In this document: one piece after another, positions 1-7,365 of the stretch
Layout: every line of letters starts with the position of its first letter
How positions within the stretch are numbered: the first letter of the stretch is position 1
Source of the DNA: an uncultured Clostridia bacterium
GTDB lineage: Bacteria; Bacillota; Clostridia; Oscillospirales; Acutalibacteraceae
Direction of reading: 5' to 3'
Assembly (NCBI GenBank): GCA_958436475.1
Contig: CAUBKG010000052.1
Span: 1 to 14,844 of the forward strand
Length of the DNA: 14,844 nucleotides
Notes under the pieces: generated by a model
Database searches by the model: none
What the model was told of the DNA's origin: nothing
Seen by the model: the letters and a program-made list of their open reading frames with translations, nothing else
Position numbers and translations under genes: made by a program

Positions 1-85
1 TATTTCCTGCATCGGGACTTTTTTGTGCTGTCCGTACAATCTGGCGCGGTTCAAAGCCCGGGGGGTACTATTTTTCTTTCAGATA

Positions 86-119
86 GAAAGAGGAGCGCCG
101 CTTCTGGCGCTCCTCTTTC
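86..119 (-). terminator. Rho-independent terminator of the nrdJ operon
   Basis: Perfect 14-bp inverted repeat: GAAAGAGGAGCGCC at 86-99 and GGCGCTCCTCTTTC at 106-119, with a 6-nt loop. It sits about 20 nt beyond the CBS gene stop. On the minus strand it is followed by a pyrimidine-rich TCTTTCTATC stretch rather than a clean T run, so the 3' signal is modest although the stem is strong. A second small palindrome (CTTTC/GAAAG, 76-90) abuts it. It may work in both directions. Confidence 0.75.
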
Positions 120-139
120 GCTTTGCATGGCCTGCTTTT

Positions 140-550
140 TTACGGCATGGAAATATCCGCAATGGCATCCGCGAGCTCCGGTCCGGTGTGCCTGCGCGCG
201 ATATCTGCGAGGCTCACAAAGCCGGTCAGCCTGCCATCCTGCAAAACGGGCAGCCTTCTTACCTGCTCGTTGGACATCAGCATCATTGCGTCGTTTACGT
301 CTGTGTCTCCGGTAACGAACACCGGTCCGGTGGTCATCACGTCCCCCGTTTTAGTCGTCTGCGCGCTCAGATTCTGCGCCACACAGCGGAGAACAATATC
401 CCGGTCGGTCAACACGCCGCGGATCTTGCCATTGTCCGCCACCGGCACCGCGCCGATGTTATTGTCGCTCATCAGCTTGGCCGCTTCCGCTACCGTCTGT
501 GTTGGGGAAACGGAGATCACCGAGGTGCTCATAACTTCACTTATCTTCAT
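140..550 (-). CDS. Tandem CBS-domain protein
   Basis: A 136-residue protein made almost wholly of two CBS domains, at about residues 1-60 (MSTSVISVSPTQTVAEAAKL, then IGAVPVADNGKIRGVLTDRD) and 70-130 (RRLPVLQDGRLTGFVSLADI). A CBS pair forms a Bateman module that typically binds adenosine nucleotides or SAM. Stand-alone versions are cytoplasmic regulators whose partners are usually unknown. No other catalytic, membrane or DNA-binding part is visible. The ATG is preceded by a strong GAGGAGG at 561-567. The gene lies 44 nt downstream of the queG-like gene on the same strand with no terminator between, and is followed by the 86-119 hairpin, so it is probably the last gene of the nrdJ operon. A nucleotide-sensing role beside a ribonucleotide reductase is appealing but is only inference. 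Confidence 0.92.
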   Translation of the reverse strand: MKISEVMSTSVISVSPTQTVAEAAKLMSDNNIGAVPVADNGKIRGVLTDRDIVLRCVAQNLSAQTTKTGDVMTTGPVFVTGDTDVNDAMMLMSNEQVRRLPVLQDGRLTGFVSLADIARRHTGPELADAIADISMP

Positions 551-594
551 AAGAGCAGTTCCTCCTCACAAAATGATTGTACCGATAGCGTTCC

Positions 595-1398
595 CTATTT
601 TTTCTTTAATATGCACAGGTTTCGGTCGATCACTTTTTCGCCGCGCCATAAAAAGGCGCGGTCGGGCGCATGCTCCCCTTCTTCCGCACTGGGCCGGTAG
701 CTTTCGCAAAATTCCGGAAGAGGAGAAAGTTCCGCAAAACGGTTCAGGGGGCAGGCCTCCTGGCAGATATCGCACCCCCATGCACAGCCCGAGGTTCGAA
801 GCAGCTCTTCCTCCCTTTTGGTGAGCTCGCCCTTGCGCTGGGTAATCTCGGAAAGGCATCTGCTCCGCTCGAACTCCGGAAGGTTCCTCACAGGGCAGGC
901 GGCTTCGCATGCTCCGCAGCCGATGCAGGTTTTCATCCCGTCGGCATCGGACGGCGGCAGGGGCATATCCGTGAGAATTTCACCGATAAACACATAGGAA
1001 CCATAGCGCTTATGGATCAGAAGCCGGTTGCGCCCGATCACCCCGAGGCCGGCCCGCGCCGCCGCCCATACCTCTGGCACAGGGGAGTTATCGCAAAACC
1101 ACTCGAACGCATTCCCCGCGAATTCTTTCCGGAGGCAGCCTGAGATCGTATCGAGACGCTTCCCCGCTACCTTATGGTAATCTTTCACGGCGGCATAGGC
1201 CGAAACGTTCCCCCTCGTTTTTTCCACACGGTAGGGAAACAGCATAACAATGCAGGAACGCACACCTTTCGGTATGCGTTCCTCAGCGCGGCAGGAGAGC
1301 TCCCTGCCGCGTAGTTCATCATAGGGGCAAACGCCGTAGCATTCCACCCCGTTTTCTTTCATGATGCGTGCAAGCGCTTCTTTTGTATCGCCGCTCAT
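595..1398 (-). CDS. QueG-like epoxyqueuosine reductase family protein (short form)
   Basis: About 267 residues. The N-terminal part has the DUF1730/QueG signature: a DYHKV motif, then CDNSPVPE (counterpart of the VDTGP segment carrying the family's acidic catalytic residue), then AGLGVIGRNRLLIHKRYGSY and GEILTD. Two ferredoxin-type 4Fe-4S motifs follow: CIGCGACEAACP and CAWGCDICQEACP. QueG proteins reduce epoxyqueuosine to queuosine in tRNA using cobalamin and two 4Fe-4S clusters. E. coli QueG is about 380 residues with a C-terminal HEAT-repeat region; this protein stops soon after the second cluster, so tRNA recognition or even substrate may differ. Start chosen at ATG 1398, which overlaps the nrdJ stop as ATGA; an in-frame ATG at 1404 and an upstream start at 1437 are possible. 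No clear SD is visible, consistent with translational coupling. I am confident of the family, less so of the exact reaction. Confidence 0.85.
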   Translation of the reverse strand: MSGDTKEALARIMKENGVECYGVCPYDELRGRELSCRAEERIPKGVRSCIVMLFPYRVEKTRGNVSAYAAVKDYHKVAGKRLDTISGCLRKEFAGNAFEWFCDNSPVPEVWAAARAGLGVIGRNRLLIHKRYGSYVFIGEILTDMPLPPSDADGMKTCIGCGACEAACPVRNLPEFERSRCLSEITQRKGELTKREEELLRTSGCAWGCDICQEACPLNRFAELSPLPEFCESYRPSAEEGEHAPDRAFLWRGEKVIDRNLCILKKK

Positions 1399-3662
1399 CC
1401 GCATTTGGAAAAGCCGCAGTCCCGGCAGGTGACGCATCCGCCCTCATGCTCCAGCTTTGCGCCGCACTCGGGGCAGTATTTCATGTTCCCGGGCTGGTTC
1501 ACCCTGCCCTCTTCTTTTCCGGGCGCGGCCACGGGAGACGGCGCCGTGATTTTCGGCACGGCAACAGAAGAAGCCGCGTCAAAATGCTGCTCCTTTGCGA
1601 CCTTCTGGATAACCCTTGCAATCGCATCCGGGCAGGAGGTGCATTTCATCCCCTGCTGGCGGATGGTGGAGGGGCAGCGGATGCCCTTGAGCTGCTCCAC
1701 GAGCGCTTCCACGCTGAGCCCGGAGCGCAGGGCGATGGATGCGAGGCGCGCCGTGGCTTCGGACTGGGACGGGCAGCCTCCCGCGCGGCCCGTATTCGTA
1801 AAGATCTCGCAAATGCCCTTGTTATCATAATTCACGGTGATATACAGATTGCCGCAGCCCGTGCGGATGCGCTCGGTGACTCCCTGCGTCACATCCGGGC
1901 GCGGGCGGGGCATGAGCGTTCCCGGCTCCGCGCTCGCCGGTTCATCCTCCTTTTTCACCTTGCCGATGTTGAGAACCTGCTCGTTGCGGCTGCCGTCTCT
2001 GTAAATGGTAACGCCTTTACATCCAGTACGATAGGCTTCGAGGTAGACCTCTCTTACATCCTCTTCGGTTGCGGCATTGGGAAAATTGACCGTTTTGGAA
2101 ACGGCGTTGTCCGTCTTCCTCTGGAAGGCCGCCTGCATCTTGATATGGTATTCCGGCGTGATATCATGCGCCGAAACGAACACGCGGCGCAGCTCCTCCG
2201 GAAGCTCTTCGATATGGGCGATGGTCCCCTCCGAAGCAATGCGGCGCATGAGCTCATCGGAATAAAGCCCGCTCTTTTTCAGGCGTTCCTTCAGGATGGG
2301 GTTCACTTCAATCATCTCGGTGCCGTCCATGATATTGCGGATGTACACATAGGCGAACACCGGCTCCACACCGGAGGAGCAGCCCGCAAGCAGGCTCAGA
2401 GTGCCTGTGGGAGCAATGGTGGTGATGGTGGCGTTGCGCAGGGGCTCGCCGTCCTGATAGATGCTTTCCGAAAAGAGGGGGAAGGCTCCGCGCGTTTTGG
2501 CGAGCTCCCGGCTCATTTCACGCCCCGTCTCGGTGATAAAGCCCATGAGCCTTTCGCCGAGCGCCGCCGCTTCCTCCGAATTATAAGGAATGCCAAGCAG
2601 CAGGAGCATATCCGCCCAGCCCATCACGCCGAGGCCGATCTTGCGGGTCAGCTTGGTGGTATGGTCGATCATGGGGAGAGGATATTTGTTCGCGTCGATC
2701 ACGTTATCGAGGAAATGCACCGCGCTTTTCACGATGCGTCCGAGCTTTTCCCAGTCTATCTCCGGTCCATTTTGCCCCTCAGCCACCACCTTCGTCAGGT
2801 TGATGGAGCCGAGATTGCAGGATTCATAGGGTAAGAGCGGCTGCTCGCCGCATGGGTTGGTCGATTCGATCGGCCCCTGGGAGGGCACCACATTATCCCG
2901 GTTGAGGCGGTCCAGAAAGATAATGCCCGGCTCGCCGTTGTGCCAGGCGGCGTTCACGATCTTATCGAACACCTCCGCCGCATTCAGCCGCCCGCGGACG
3001 CTGTGGTTGTTCGGGTCGATGAGGTCGTAATCCTCCTTGTTTTCCACGGCCTTCATGAAATCTTCCGTGATGCCGACGGAAATATTGAAATTGGTGATGT
3101 CTTTATTATCCTTCTTGCAGTCGATAAAGCTCAAAATATCGGGATGATCCACCCGAAGGATGCCCATATTGGCCCCCCGGCGGGTGCCTCCCTGTTTCAC
3201 CGCCTCGGTGGCCATATTGAACACGCGCATAAAGCTGATGGGCCCGCTCGCTACACCCCCGGTGGAATTGACCGTGCTGCCCGCAGCGCGCAGGCGCGAA
3301 AAAGAAAAGCCCGTGCCGCCGCCCGATTTATGGATGAGCGCCGCCTGCTTGATGGTTTCGAAAATGCCCTCCATCGTATCCTCGATAGGCAGAACGAAGC
3401 AGGCAGAAAGCTGGCCGAGCGGCCGCCCGGCGTTCATGAGGGTGGGCGAATTGGGCAAAAATTCGAGGCCCGTCATCATCTCGTAAAATTCCTGCGCTGT
3501 GGCCTCGGTATCGGCCCCTGCATCGTAATTTTTATCGGACGCGGCGATCGCCTCCGCCACACGGCGGAAAAGGCCGTCCACCGTTTCCACGACCTCGCCC
3601 GTTTCATTGCGGATTAGATACCGTTTTTCCAGCACGGTGACTGCATTCTGTGAGAGTTCCAC
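1395..3662 (-). CDS. nrdJ: Adenosylcobalamin-dependent (class II) ribonucleoside-diphosphate reductase
   Basis: Makes deoxyribonucleotides with an adenosylcobalamin-generated thiyl radical and needs no oxygen. Counting from GTG 3662 (about 755 residues), LSACFVLPIEDT holds one redox Cys (about C88). NPCGE supplies the Asn, thiyl Cys (about C271) and Glu (about E273). YESCNLGS supplies the second redox Cys (about C282), 11 residues after the thiyl Cys as in NrdJ generally. PTGTLSLLAGCSSGVEP is the conserved barrel segment. The tail has MKCTSCPD and ends in a four-Cys zinc ribbon (CPEC, CRDCGFSKCG), both typical of this group. No N-terminal ATP cone is visible. The frame is open to a GTG at 3743, but those 27 extra residues do not resemble the family and lack an SD, whereas GTG 3662 has AAAGGA/GGTGG upstream and begins at ELSQNAVTVLEKRY, where family members start. 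It is first in the operon, behind an NrdR-box-like promoter. Confidence 0.95.
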   Translation of the reverse strand: MELSQNAVTVLEKRYLIRNETGEVVETVDGLFRRVAEAIAASDKNYDAGADTEATAQEFYEMMTGLEFLPNSPTLMNAGRPLGQLSACFVLPIEDTMEGIFETIKQAALIHKSGGGTGFSFSRLRAAGSTVNSTGGVASGPISFMRVFNMATEAVKQGGTRRGANMGILRVDHPDILSFIDCKKDNKDITNFNISVGITEDFMKAVENKEDYDLIDPNNHSVRGRLNAAEVFDKIVNAAWHNGEPGIIFLDRLNRDNVVPSQGPIESTNPCGEQPLLPYESCNLGSINLTKVVAEGQNGPEIDWEKLGRIVKSAVHFLDNVIDANKYPLPMIDHTTKLTRKIGLGVMGWADMLLLLGIPYNSEEAAALGERLMGFITETGREMSRELAKTRGAFPLFSESIYQDGEPLRNATITTIAPTGTLSLLAGCSSGVEPVFAYVYIRNIMDGTEMIEVNPILKERLKKSGLYSDELMRRIASEGTIAHIEELPEELRRVFVSAHDITPEYHIKMQAAFQRKTDNAVSKTVNFPNAATEEDVREVYLEAYRTGCKGVTIYRDGSRNEQVLNIGKVKKEDEPASAEPGTLMPRPRPDVTQGVTERIRTGCGNLYITVNYDNKGICEIFTNTGRAGGCPSQSEATARLASIALRSGLSVEALVEQLKGIRCPSTIRQQGMKCTSCPDAIARVIQKVAKEQHFDAASSVAVPKITAPSPVAAPGKEEGRVNQPGNMKYCPECGAKLEHEGGCVTCRDCGFSKCG

Positions 3663-3758
3663 TGGTAACCACCATTCCTTTACACAAATTGTATTCCGCC
3701 CCACTTCTTTCTCCGGAGCGCATATATCGTACCTTTTATTCACACTAGTCCGTTTTGT

Positions 3759-3776
3759 TATACTATATCTAGTATA
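3759..3776 (-). promoter_or_regulatory. NrdR-box-like palindrome over the nrdJ -10 element
   Basis: TATACTA-TATC-TAGTATA: 7-bp half-sites around a 4-bp AT-rich centre. The core ACTATATCTAGT closely resembles the NrdR box described upstream of nrd genes (ACACTATATnTTGTGT type). It covers the -10 and start region, as expected for a repressor. NrdR boxes usually come in pairs about three helical turns apart; I see no convincing second box, only a weak CACACTAGT at 3741-3749. Confidence 0.7.
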
Positions 3777-3798
3777 CCTGATCCGTATAAAATGTCAA
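3771..3798 (-). promoter_or_regulatory. Sigma-A promoter for nrdJ
   Basis: On the minus strand TTGACA (3793-3798), 16 nt, then TATACT (3771-3776). The -35 is a perfect consensus and the -10 differs at one position. The predicted start is near 3763-3765, giving a leader of about 100 nt to GTG 3662. The -10 lies inside the palindrome at 3759-3776. Confidence 0.8.
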
Positions 3799-3848
3799 CG
3801 GCTATTCTCTTAATATCGGGCGGGAAAAAGAAACAGCGGTGCAAAAAC

Positions 3849-3871
3849 ATGCCGCTGCAAAACAGCCGCAT
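3849..3871. terminator. Hairpin between the divergent nrdJ and metG promoters (terminator-like)
   Basis: ATGCCGCTG (3849-3857) pairs with CAGCCGCAT (3863-3871), with one central mismatch and a 5-nt CAAAA loop. T-rich tracts lie on both sides: TTGTTTTATT on the plus strand and GTTTTTG on the minus strand. It lies upstream of both promoters, so it would be in neither main transcript. It could insulate the divergent units or be a remnant. Confidence 0.4.
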
Positions 3872-3879
3872 TTGTTTTA

Positions 3880-3907
3880 TTGAATTTGCGGGAAAAATTG
3901 TTATAAT
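3880..3907 (+). promoter_or_regulatory. Sigma-A promoter for metG
   Basis: TTGAAT (3880-3885), 16-nt spacer, TATAAT (3902-3907). Transcription would start near 3914, leaving a leader of about 37 nt, too short for a T-box. A strong AGGAGG follows at 3936-3941, before ATG 3951. Confidence 0.8.
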
Positions 3908-3950
3908 AAAGAGTAACGTACCCTTATCAGTTTTTAGGAGGAATTATAAC

Positions 3951-5894
3951 ATGAGTAAAACCCCGTTCTACATCACCACGGCGATCACCTACACTTCCCG
4001 CAAGCCGCACATCGGCAACACCTACGAGGTGGTGCTGACAGACGCTATCGCGCGCTACAAGCGAATGATGGGGTACGATGTTTTCTTCCTCACCGGAACC
4101 GACGAGCACGGCCAGAAGGTGGAGGACCTCGCAAAGGAAGCGGGCATTTCCCCAAAGGAATATGTGGATGGAGTAGCCGGCGAAATCCGGACGATTTGGG
4201 ATCTGATGGGCTCCTCTTACAATAAGTTTATCCGCACGACGGACGATTACCATGAAAAGGCCGTGCAGCAGATTTTCCACAGGCTCTACGAGCAGGGCGA
4301 CATTTATAAGAGCGAATACGAAGGGTTATACTGTATTCCGTGCGAATCCTTTTTCACCGAGACGCAGCTCAAGGACGGCTGCTGCCCCGACTGCGGCCGC
4401 CCGGTGAAGAAGACCAAGGAGGAGGCCTATTTCTTCCGTATGAGCAAGTATCAGGACCGCCTGATGCAGTATATTGAAGAACATCCCGATTTTATTACGC
4501 CCGAATCCCGCAAGCGCGAGATGATCAATAACTTTTTAAAGCCCGGCCTTCAGGACCTCTGCGTTTCCCGCTCCTCCTTCAAATGGGGCGTTCCGGTCGA
4601 TTTTGACGACAAGCACGTGATCTATGTGTGGATCGACGCGCTTTCGAACTACATCACCGCGCTCGGATACAATCCCGCGGAGCCGGAAGCCGAGCTGTTC
4701 CGGAAATACTGGCCGGCGGACGTTCACATCATCGGCAAGGATATCCTGCGCTTCCACACCATTTACTGGCCCATCATCCTCATGGCCCTGGGGCTTCCGC
4801 TCCCGAAGCAGGTGTTCGGCCACCCGTGGCTGCTTTCCGGGCAGGATAAAATGAGCAAATCCAAGGGCAACGTGATTTATGCGGACGACCTCTGTGAAAT
4901 TTTCGGGGTAGACGGCGTGCGGTATTACCTCCTCAGCGAAATGCCCTATGCGCAGGACGGCATCATTACCTATGAAACCTTCATCGAACGGTATAATTCC
5001 GACCTTGCAAACACCCTCGGCAACCTCGTGAACCGCACGGTGGCCATGTGCAAAAAGTATTTCGGCGGCGTGATTCAGGCGCCCGCCGCCGGCGACCCGC
5101 TGGATGAAGACCTGCGCGCCACCGCGTTCGATACGGTGAAAAAAGTGCAGAAGTGCATGGATGAATACAAAACTGCGGAGGCGCTCAGCGCCATTATGAA
5201 TCTCGCGCGCCGCAGCAACAAGTATATCGACGAAACGGCCCCCTGGGTGCTCGCGAAGGACGAAGCAAACCTCCCACGGCTCGGCACGGTGCTCTATAAC
5301 CTGCTCGAAAGCATTCGCTTTCTCGGCGCTCTGCTCGCCCCCTTCCTGCCGAAAACGGCGGAGGAAATATTCCGCCAGCTCGGCGCCGAACGCACGGATA
5401 TGGAATCTCTCTCCCGCTTCGGCGCGCTGGAGGCGGGAAAATCCGTTGGGGAAGCCTCTCCACTTTTCTCCCGCCTGGATGTGAAAAAGACAATGGAAGC
5501 AATCGAAGCGGGCCTCGAAAAGCAGAAGGCGGAAGTGAAAAAGCAGGAAACGCCCGCCCCCGAAGGCGTGGCGCAGATCGGCATCAATGATTTTGCCAAG
5601 GTGGAGCTGCGCGCCGCGAAAATCCTTTCGTGTGAAAAGGTAAAGCGCAGCGAAAAGCTGCTCCGCATCATGCTGGACGACGGCGAGGGCGAACGCCAGG
5701 TGGTTTCGGGCATTGCCAAATGGTATACCCCCGAGGATTTAACCGGCAAAACGGTGGTTCTCGTTTCCAACCTCAAGCCCGCGAAGCTCTGCGGGGTGGA
5801 AAGCAACGGCATGATCCTCGCTGCGGATGCGGCGGAGGACGATGTGCGCGTGATCTTCCTCGATAACGTTCCAGCCGGGGCGAAAATCCGATGA
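3951..5894 (+). CDS. metG: Methionine--tRNA ligase with C-terminal tRNA-binding domain
   Basis: Charges tRNA-Met with methionine using ATP; cytoplasmic and essential. 647 residues. The class I signature is PHIGN (about residues 19-23, HIGH equivalent) and KMSKS is at 300-304. One zinc knuckle is formed by C128/C131 and C145/C148. The anticodon-binding helical domain follows (NLANTLGNLVNRT onward, from about 345). The last roughly 105 residues (from about 541, FAKVELRAAKILSCEKVKRS) are an EMAPII/Trbp111-type tRNA-binding domain that promotes dimerisation and tRNA capture; a Lys/Glu/Ala-rich linker precedes it. Start chosen at ATG 3951 because of AGGAGG ten nt upstream and the family-typical SKTPFYITTAI start. 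An in-frame ATG at 3792 lies upstream of the promoter and is not used. It overlaps tatD by 4 nt (ATGA), so the two are translationally coupled. Confidence 0.97.
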   Translation: MSKTPFYITTAITYTSRKPHIGNTYEVVLTDAIARYKRMMGYDVFFLTGTDEHGQKVEDLAKEAGISPKEYVDGVAGEIRTIWDLMGSSYNKFIRTTDDYHEKAVQQIFHRLYEQGDIYKSEYEGLYCIPCESFFTETQLKDGCCPDCGRPVKKTKEEAYFFRMSKYQDRLMQYIEEHPDFITPESRKREMINNFLKPGLQDLCVSRSSFKWGVPVDFDDKHVIYVWIDALSNYITALGYNPAEPEAELFRKYWPADVHIIGKDILRFHTIYWPIILMALGLPLPKQVFGHPWLLSGQDKMSKSKGNVIYADDLCEIFGVDGVRYYLLSEMPYAQDGIITYETFIERYNSDLANTLGNLVNRTVAMCKKYFGGVIQAPAAGDPLDEDLRATAFDTVKKVQKCMDEYKTAEALSAIMNLARRSNKYIDETAPWVLAKDEANLPRLGTVLYNLLESIRFLGALLAPFLPKTAEEIFRQLGAERTDMESLSRFGALEAGKSVGEASPLFSRLDVKKTMEAIEAGLEKQKAEVKKQETPAPEGVAQIGINDFAKVELRAAKILSCEKVKRSEKLLRIMLDDGEGERQVVSGIAKWYTPEDLTGKTVVLVSNLKPAKLCGVESNGMILAADAAEDDVRVIFLDNVPAGAKIR

Positions 5895-6670
5895 CCGGCA
5901 TTTTTGATTCCCACGCCCATTACTACGATGCACAGTTTGCAGCGGATCGGGATTCCCTGCTCCAACGGCTGCCGGAGGAGGGCGTGTGCGGCATCGTCAA
6001 TGCGGGAAGCTGCCTCGCTTCTTCAGAGGAAAGCCTCCGGCTTGCCGCGCGCTTTCCTTATATTTACGCGGCGGTAGGCTGCCATCCGGAGGCGGCGGAG
6101 CGGCTCCCGGGTGATTATCTCGATACGCTTGCCCGCCTCGCTTCCTCCAAAAAGGCGGTTGCCATCGGGGAAATCGGGCTGGATTATTATTACGAGGACG
6201 CCTGCCCCCGTGAAAAACAGAAGCAGGTGTTCGAAGCGCAGCTTGCCCTCGCAAAGGAACTCGACCTGCCGGTGGTCGTCCACGACCGGGACGCGCACCT
6301 GGACACCATCACCCTCCTCCGGAAATACCGCCCGCGCGGAGTGATCCACTGCTTTTCGGGCAGCTCTGAAATGGCGGCGGAGGCTGTGAAGCTGGGGCTT
6401 TTTATCGGGCTCGGCGGCGCCGTCACCTTCAAGAACGCACGGCACGCGCCGCTCGTTGCAAAAAGCGTGCCGATGGAGCGCATCCTGCTCGAAACCGACG
6501 CGCCCTATCTCGCACCCGTGCCCTTCCGGGGAAAGCGGTGCGATTCGCGCCTCATCGCCCATACGGCCGAAAAAATCGCCGGGCTGCGCGGTATGGAGCC
6601 GCAGGCGGTGATCGATGCGGCACGCGCCAATACGTTAGAACTGTTTCAGATTGAGGAGAATGCAGAATGA
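5891..6670 (+). CDS. tatD: TatD family metal-dependent hydrolase (putative DNase)
   Basis: 259 residues, the full family length; a TIM-barrel amidohydrolase-fold enzyme. The metal ligands expected of TatD are all visible: HxH at H8/H10 (FDSHAHYYD), E94 in GEIGLDYY, H131 in VVVHDRD, H153 in VIHCFSGS, and D203 in the LETDAPYL signature. TatD proteins have 3'-5' exonuclease/DNase activity in tested cases, with proposed roles in DNA repair, DNA fragmentation or processing of D-aminoacyl species; the substrate here cannot be inferred. Its ATG overlaps the metG stop as ATGA, and its own stop overlaps the next gene the same way. metG-tatD adjacency is widespread in Firmicutes, which supports the call. 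Confidence 0.95.
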   Translation: MTGIFDSHAHYYDAQFAADRDSLLQRLPEEGVCGIVNAGSCLASSEESLRLAARFPYIYAAVGCHPEAAERLPGDYLDTLARLASSKKAVAIGEIGLDYYYEDACPREKQKQVFEAQLALAKELDLPVVVHDRDAHLDTITLLRKYRPRGVIHCFSGSSEMAAEAVKLGLFIGLGGAVTFKNARHAPLVAKSVPMERILLETDAPYLAPVPFRGKRCDSRLIAHTAEKIAGLRGMEPQAVIDAARANTLELFQIEENAE

Positions 6671-7269
6671 CCATTACCTATGTATCCGGCAACAATTTAT
6701 ATGTGAATCTCACCAACCGCTGCTCCAACCGGTGCGAATTCTGCCTGCGGGAGAACACTGACCGCGTGGGCGATTCCGGCTCCCTTTGGCTTGACCGCGA
6801 GCCCTCCAGGGAAGAAATTTTAGAGGATATCGGGAAGCGTGACCTTTCGAAATACGGCGAGCTTGTTTTCTGCGGGTTCGGCGAGCCCTTTTACCGGGTG
6901 GACGATATCGCCTGGATTGCCGCCGGGGTGCGGAAGATTTCCCCCATCCCCATGCGGATCAACACAAACGGCCAGGGCGACCTTATCAACGGCCGACCCA
7001 CCCTGCCCGCGCTCCGGGGCCTCATCGATACCGTTTCCATCAGCTTAAACGAGCCCACCGCCGAGGAATACCAGGAGGTATGCCACTGCGAATTCGGAGG
7101 CGAAAGGGCCTTTTCCGCCATCCTGCAATTTGCAAGGGACGCGCGGGAATACATCCCCCATGTGGTGTTTTCCGTGGTGGATGTAATGCCGAAGGAAAAA
7201 ATCGAGAAATGCCGGAAAATTGCGGAGGAATGCGGTGTGAAATTCCGTGTGCGGGAGTATATTCCGTAA
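6667..7269 (+). CDS. TatD family-linked radical SAM protein
   Basis: 200 residues. LTNRCSNRCEFCLREN carries the radical SAM CxxxCxxC motif at C19, C23 and C26. FCGFGEPF is the family's GGE-like SAM-binding stretch, and MRINTNGQ with TVSISLNEP are the later barrel strands. It matches the small radical SAM family repeatedly found next to tatD (TIGR04038-type, from memory). Such enzymes cleave SAM to a 5'-deoxyadenosyl radical; the substrate is unknown. There is no C-terminal extra-cluster (SPASM) domain, so it is near the minimal size for a complete catalytic core. ATG overlaps the tatD stop (ATGA), and a strong GAGGAG lies 8 nt upstream at 6653-6658. It is the last gene of the metG unit; I see no clear terminator behind it. 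Confidence 0.9.
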   Translation: MTITYVSGNNLYVNLTNRCSNRCEFCLRENTDRVGDSGSLWLDREPSREEILEDIGKRDLSKYGELVFCGFGEPFYRVDDIAWIAAGVRKISPIPMRINTNGQGDLINGRPTLPALRGLIDTVSISLNEPTAEEYQEVCHCEFGGERAFSAILQFARDAREYIPHVVFSVVDVMPKEKIEKCRKIAEECGVKFRVREYIP

Positions 7270-7276
7270 GCGGCCT

Positions 7277-7328
7277 GTGGCGATACCTAGGGCAACGATA
7301 CTTCTATGATCAGCATCCGGGACGCCAC
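7277..7328 (+). other. GTGGCG/CGCCAC inverted repeat after the radical SAM gene
   Basis: GTGGCG (7277-7282) can pair with CGCCAC (7323-7328) across about 40 nt. No T run follows, so it does not look like a terminator. It lies where GC-rich operon sequence gives way to the AT-rich segment and may simply mark that boundary. Weakly supported. Confidence 0.25.
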
Positions 7329-7365
7329 CTCACTTCTTTAACGAAGGTTATCATCAAAAAGTCAC

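Noticed and set aside
1..40. Possible 3' arm of an upstream terminator (CGGGAC followed by TTTTTT at about 14-25)
   Set aside because: The matching 5' arm, if any, lies outside the window; the local GGAC/GTCC pairing is too weak to call.
45..65. GGTTCAAAG resembling a tRNA T-loop near the window start
   Set aside because: The flanking bases do not form a T-stem and no acceptor or anticodon arms are visible on either strand.
1368..2834. Long plus-strand open frame (488 codons) opposite nrdJ
   Set aside because: Antisense shadow of a strongly conserved gene; rich in Arg/His/Ala/Gly with no family signature or SD, caused by GC-rich codon structure.
3799..3950. T-box leader upstream of metG
   Set aside because: The promoter leaves a leader of only about 37 nt and no T-box sequence is present.
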